A stretch of DNA of 16,917 bases from an uncultured Phascolarctobacterium sp. (GTDB taxonomy: Bacteria; Bacillota; Negativicutes; Acidaminococcales; Acidaminococcaceae), in NCBI GenBank assembly GCA_900552855.1, contig USBG01000024.1, forward strand, positions 1 to 16,917, written 5' to 3'. The translations under genes were made by a program, and so were the position numbers. Positions 14,387-16,917 of the stretch are shown here, in pieces. The notes beneath the pieces are model-generated. The model was not told the DNA's origin. It did no database searches and saw nothing but the letters and a program-made list of their open reading frames with translations. Numbering within the stretch: position 1 is the stretch's first letter; each line of letters opens with the position of its first letter.

Positions 14387-15478
14387 ATGTTTAAATATTG
14401 GCCTATAATACGCAGCAGCACCTTTTTTAAGCTTGGTGTTACTGCTGCAATTTCCTATATTCTATATTTGTTAGCTGGATTTTTGTTACCTATTCTTTTG
14501 GCTATAGGACTAGCTTTTTTACTATATCCAGTTGTTGATGCTATTTCACAAATTCGCATGGCTCATGGCATGATTAAGCTAAGCTGGGCTGTTGCTATTG
14601 TATTGGCGCTGCTTGCCTTTTGCATCTTTATCGTAGTGGCAATTGGCTTTATCATTTTGCCTTTGTTTGGGCAGATGAATGAGTTTATTCAAAAGCTTCC
14701 GCTTGCTGCTATGAAATCAAGCATGGGTGGTGGCTTGGAGGCTATGCTGGAAAATCCTGCCTCCATACCTGTTTTACCATCTAACTTTAATATGCTATTT
14801 GAGGATTTAGTTAATTGGGCTATGGGCTTTGTAAGTGTTTTGCTGCGTAATTTGCTTAAGTCCAGTATGGAGATTTTCCAAAACCTTATTGGTATGATTA
14901 TCGTGCCGTTTTTGAGCTTCTATTTCCTAAAGGATTGGCGTGATTTACGTCGCATGGTTATTAATCTGTTTACAGTAGAAGCGCAGCCGAAGGCAGAGCG
15001 TATTATTAATGAAATTGGCAAAACTCTTAGCGCCTATGTTCGTGGTTTAGGTAAGCTTAGCCTTATTTCTGGCTTTTGCATTGCTATTGGCAACATGATT
15101 TTAGGTATTGAGCTGCCGCTGGTTTTAGGCTTTTGGGCTATTTTAGCCGAAACTGTTCCTGTGGTTGGTCCTCTTATGGGTGCTGTACCTGCAATATTTA
15201 TTGCCTATGGACAATCTCCTGAGGCAGCATTTAATGTAGCACTCTTTTATCTGGTTTACTATCAGATTGATGCCAATATCCTTTTGCCTAGAGTAATGGG
15301 CAAAAAGGTAGATGTACATCCTGTGGTGCTAATTATCAGCTTGCTGATAGGTGCAAAGCTCTTTGGTATTTTAGGCATGGTTTTTGCTGTACCTGTGGCT
15401 GCTGTTTACGGCGTGCTTTATCGTGAGCTGTGGCACGCTAAAAAGGATAGCACAGAGAAGCTGACGTCTGAAGTATAA
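14387..15478 (+). CDS. AI-2E family (PerM/YdiK-type) membrane protein
   Basis: An integral membrane protein of 363 residues in the AI-2E transporter family (PF01594). Hydrophobic segments lie at about 12-48 (a pair), 64-95, 155-180 (NLIGMIIVPFLSFYFLKDW), 212-240, 245-270, 280-300 and 310-345. A soluble region (about 98-150) lies between the early and later helices. The C-terminal half contains the family-typical ILAETVPVVGPLMGAVPA and YYQIDANILLPRVMGKKVDVHPVVLIISLLIGAKLFGILGMVFAVPVAA regions. Family members have been linked to autoinducer-2 export, Na+/H+ antiport and other fluxes, so the substrate is open. Only 3 bases separate it from the MBL stop, and no SD is seen before its ATG. Translation probably depends on coupling. 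Confidence 0.88.
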   Translation: MFKYWPIIRSSTFFKLGVTAAISYILYLLAGFLLPILLAIGLAFLLYPVVDAISQIRMAHGMIKLSWAVAIVLALLAFCIFIVVAIGFIILPLFGQMNEFIQKLPLAAMKSSMGGGLEAMLENPASIPVLPSNFNMLFEDLVNWAMGFVSVLLRNLLKSSMEIFQNLIGMIIVPFLSFYFLKDWRDLRRMVINLFTVEAQPKAERIINEIGKTLSAYVRGLGKLSLISGFCIAIGNMILGIELPLVLGFWAILAETVPVVGPLMGAVPAIFIAYGQSPEAAFNVALFYLVYYQIDANILLPRVMGKKVDVHPVVLIISLLIGAKLFGILGMVFAVPVAAVYGVLYRELWHAKKDSTEKLTSEV

Positions 15479-15521
15479 AGATATAGGAAGCATAAAAGGT
15501 AATTTAGTTGGATTATAGATG

Positions 15522-16917
15522 ATGAAATATTTTATATTGACCAATAACACTGAATATGAGCTGACGCGTCCTGTTAGTGATATGGCTGCGTTTTTTGCAT
15601 ACCAGCTTCTTCATGATGTAAGTCAGATGGCTGAGGACGATGAGCTAGTACTACTGCGCCTTGAGCATGGGAATGGCAGAGTAGGTGTTGTTTTAGAAAA
15701 AGAAGGCAATATATATGGCTCTGAGGAAGAATGTCAGCATGGAGCTGATGTTTTTGGCGATGCCCTTGCAAGTGGTGAGGTAAAGCGTTGTATAAAAATA
15801 GCTGTATATAAAGCCTTTTGCCAAATGACTGGTGTCCGTCCGGAGCTTCCCTGGGGAATTTTAACAGGTGTCCGTCCTGGAAAACTGGCTCATAAGCTGG
15901 TTGATGGCGGTATAAGCTTTACAGAGCTGCCCGCTGCTATGGAAAAAAGTCATCTGCTGCCACAACGGCAGGGCAGGCTTCTTAGAAATATATGTCAGCT
16001 GCAAAAGCAACTAGTAGCTGATGAGGAGCGTTTTAATGAAGCTGGCATTTATATAGGTGTTCCTTTTTGTCCTACTAGGTGTACATATTGCTCATTTCCT
16101 GCAGGAATTGTACCTAAGGACGAAGAATCTCAGCAAAACTTTGTAAATTTGATTGAACAAGATATAGAAAATGTGGTACAATTAATAAGTATGCATAGCT
16201 TGCGTGTAACCTCTCTGTATATTGGCGGTGGAACTCCTACTAGTTTAAATGACAGAGTGTTTGCGCGCTTATTGGCGTTAGCTGAAAGACTTAAGCTGCC
16301 TACAGTAAAGGAGTTTACTGTAGAGGCTGGTCGTCCGGATTGCTTTAGTGATGCTAAACTGGCTGCTATGGAGGAGGCGGGGGTAAACCGCATTAGTGTT
16401 AATCCACAAACCTTCCATGACAGAACCTTAAAACTCATTGGTCGTAGACATACGGTGACAGAGTTTTATCGGGCCTATGAAAAGGTACGTCAAAGCAGTA
16501 TTCCTGTGATTAACATGGATTTAATAGTTGGTTTGCCTGGCGAAACAGAAGCGGATGTGCTGTATTCTTACAAGGAAGCGGCAAGATTAAATCCAGAAAA
16601 TCTTACAATCCACACACTTACTCTTAAGCGTGGTGCTGAGCTGTTTGGCTCGCAGCTGAGTATGGAGCCGAAAACGGCAGGATGCTTGGTTGAACAGGGG
16701 CAGGAGCTAGCTACAGCTATGGGTATGCATCCTTATTATTTATATCGACAGCATTATATGCTGGGTCATTTGGCCAATATCGGGTATGCTAAACCCGGTA
16801 CGGAAAGCATTTATAATATTCAGATGATGGAGGAGCGTCATCCTGTTATTGGTGTTGGTCCTGCTTCTGCAAGCAAGGCGCCTCTCAGAGACGGACATCA
16901 TTTGGAAAAGCTCAACA
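15522..16917 (+). CDS. hemZ: HemZ-type radical SAM protein (partial, cut by window end)
   Basis: A radical SAM enzyme of the HemZ family, annotated as oxygen-independent coproporphyrinogen III dehydrogenase-like. 465 residues are visible without a stop; the usual length is about 500, so only the last part is missing. The N-terminal HemZ-specific region (1-175) includes TGVRPGK. The radical SAM core follows, with the [4Fe-4S] cysteines CPTRCTYC (183, 187, 190), IGGGTPT, the glycine-rich SAM-binding region, and NMDLIVGLPGE. The C-terminal part contains YYLYRQHYMLGHLANIGYA. ATG 15519 and 15522 are both possible; the SD is weak (GGAT, 15510-15513). Family members have only partly supported coproporphyrinogen activity, so the name is by homology. 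It follows the AI-2E gene by about 40 bases. hisS and aspS often lie beyond hemZ in Firmicutes. Confidence 0.93.
   Translation, partial: MKYFILTNNTEYELTRPVSDMAAFFAYQLLHDVSQMAEDDELVLLRLEHGNGRVGVVLEKEGNIYGSEEECQHGADVFGDALASGEVKRCIKIAVYKAFCQMTGVRPELPWGILTGVRPGKLAHKLVDGGISFTELPAAMEKSHLLPQRQGRLLRNICQLQKQLVADEERFNEAGIYIGVPFCPTRCTYCSFPAGIVPKDEESQQNFVNLIEQDIENVVQLISMHSLRVTSLYIGGGTPTSLNDRVFARLLALAERLKLPTVKEFTVEAGRPDCFSDAKLAAMEEAGVNRISVNPQTFHDRTLKLIGRRHTVTEFYRAYEKVRQSSIPVINMDLIVGLPGETEADVLYSYKEAARLNPENLTIHTLTLKRGAELFGSQLSMEPKTAGCLVEQGQELATAMGMHPYYLYRQHYMLGHLANIGYAKPGTESIYNIQMMEERHPVIGVGPASASKAPLRDGHHLEKLN

Noticed and set aside
1..16917. Hidden defence, CRISPR or mobile system
   Set aside because: Every long plausible frame belongs to a known housekeeping family. 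No repeat-spacer pattern, transposase, integrase, attachment site or toxin-antitoxin pair was seen on either strand.

Overview
This is a housekeeping chromosomal window, probably from a low-to-moderate GC Firmicute. The gene order recJ - rel - dtd - MBL hydrolase - (AI-2E protein) - hemZ is the conserved Firmicutes arrangement. A LapA-domain gene directly before recJ, together with the style of the proteins, makes me lean towards the Negativicutes (diderm Firmicutes, Acidaminococcaceae-like). That placement is inference and nothing in the window proves it.

Layout. (1) Positions 1-155 hold the terminator of an upstream + strand gene and a convergent terminator for the minus-strand block. (2) Positions 156-2430, minus strand, hold two genes with GNAT-type folds: a DUF2156 protein (promoter near 2420), then an Eis-like acetyltransferase. 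A hairpin separates the two genes. (3) Positions 2431-2682 are the AT-rich divergent spacer, with phased T-tracts and a good promoter for purL. (4) Positions 2683-7925, plus strand, hold a single-chain PurL (FGAM synthase) followed after 20 bases by pgi, closed by two strong intrinsic terminators in tandem (7939-8054). (5) From 8117 to the window end, plus strand, lies a tightly packed operon: lapA-like, recJ (4-base overlap), the bifunctional (p)ppGpp enzyme rel, dtd (4-base overlap), an MBL-fold hydrolase, an AI-2E-family membrane protein and hemZ, which runs off the right edge. There are no mobile elements, CRISPR arrays, tRNAs or rRNAs.

Functions. purL (purine synthesis) and pgi (glycolysis) form one metabolic unit. 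The second operon joins DNA repair (RecJ), the stringent response (Rel), tRNA proofreading (Dtd), thioester or detoxification chemistry (MBL) and porphyrin-type radical SAM chemistry (HemZ). It is a syntenic housekeeping cluster rather than a single pathway.

I found no new defence or mobile system. The points worth a second look are small: a probable ATT start codon in the DUF2156 gene, a strong glutamine-codon flip in purL, phased T-tracts before the purL promoter, the tandem terminators after pgi, and a duplicated hairpin/direct-repeat cassette between dtd and the MBL gene.
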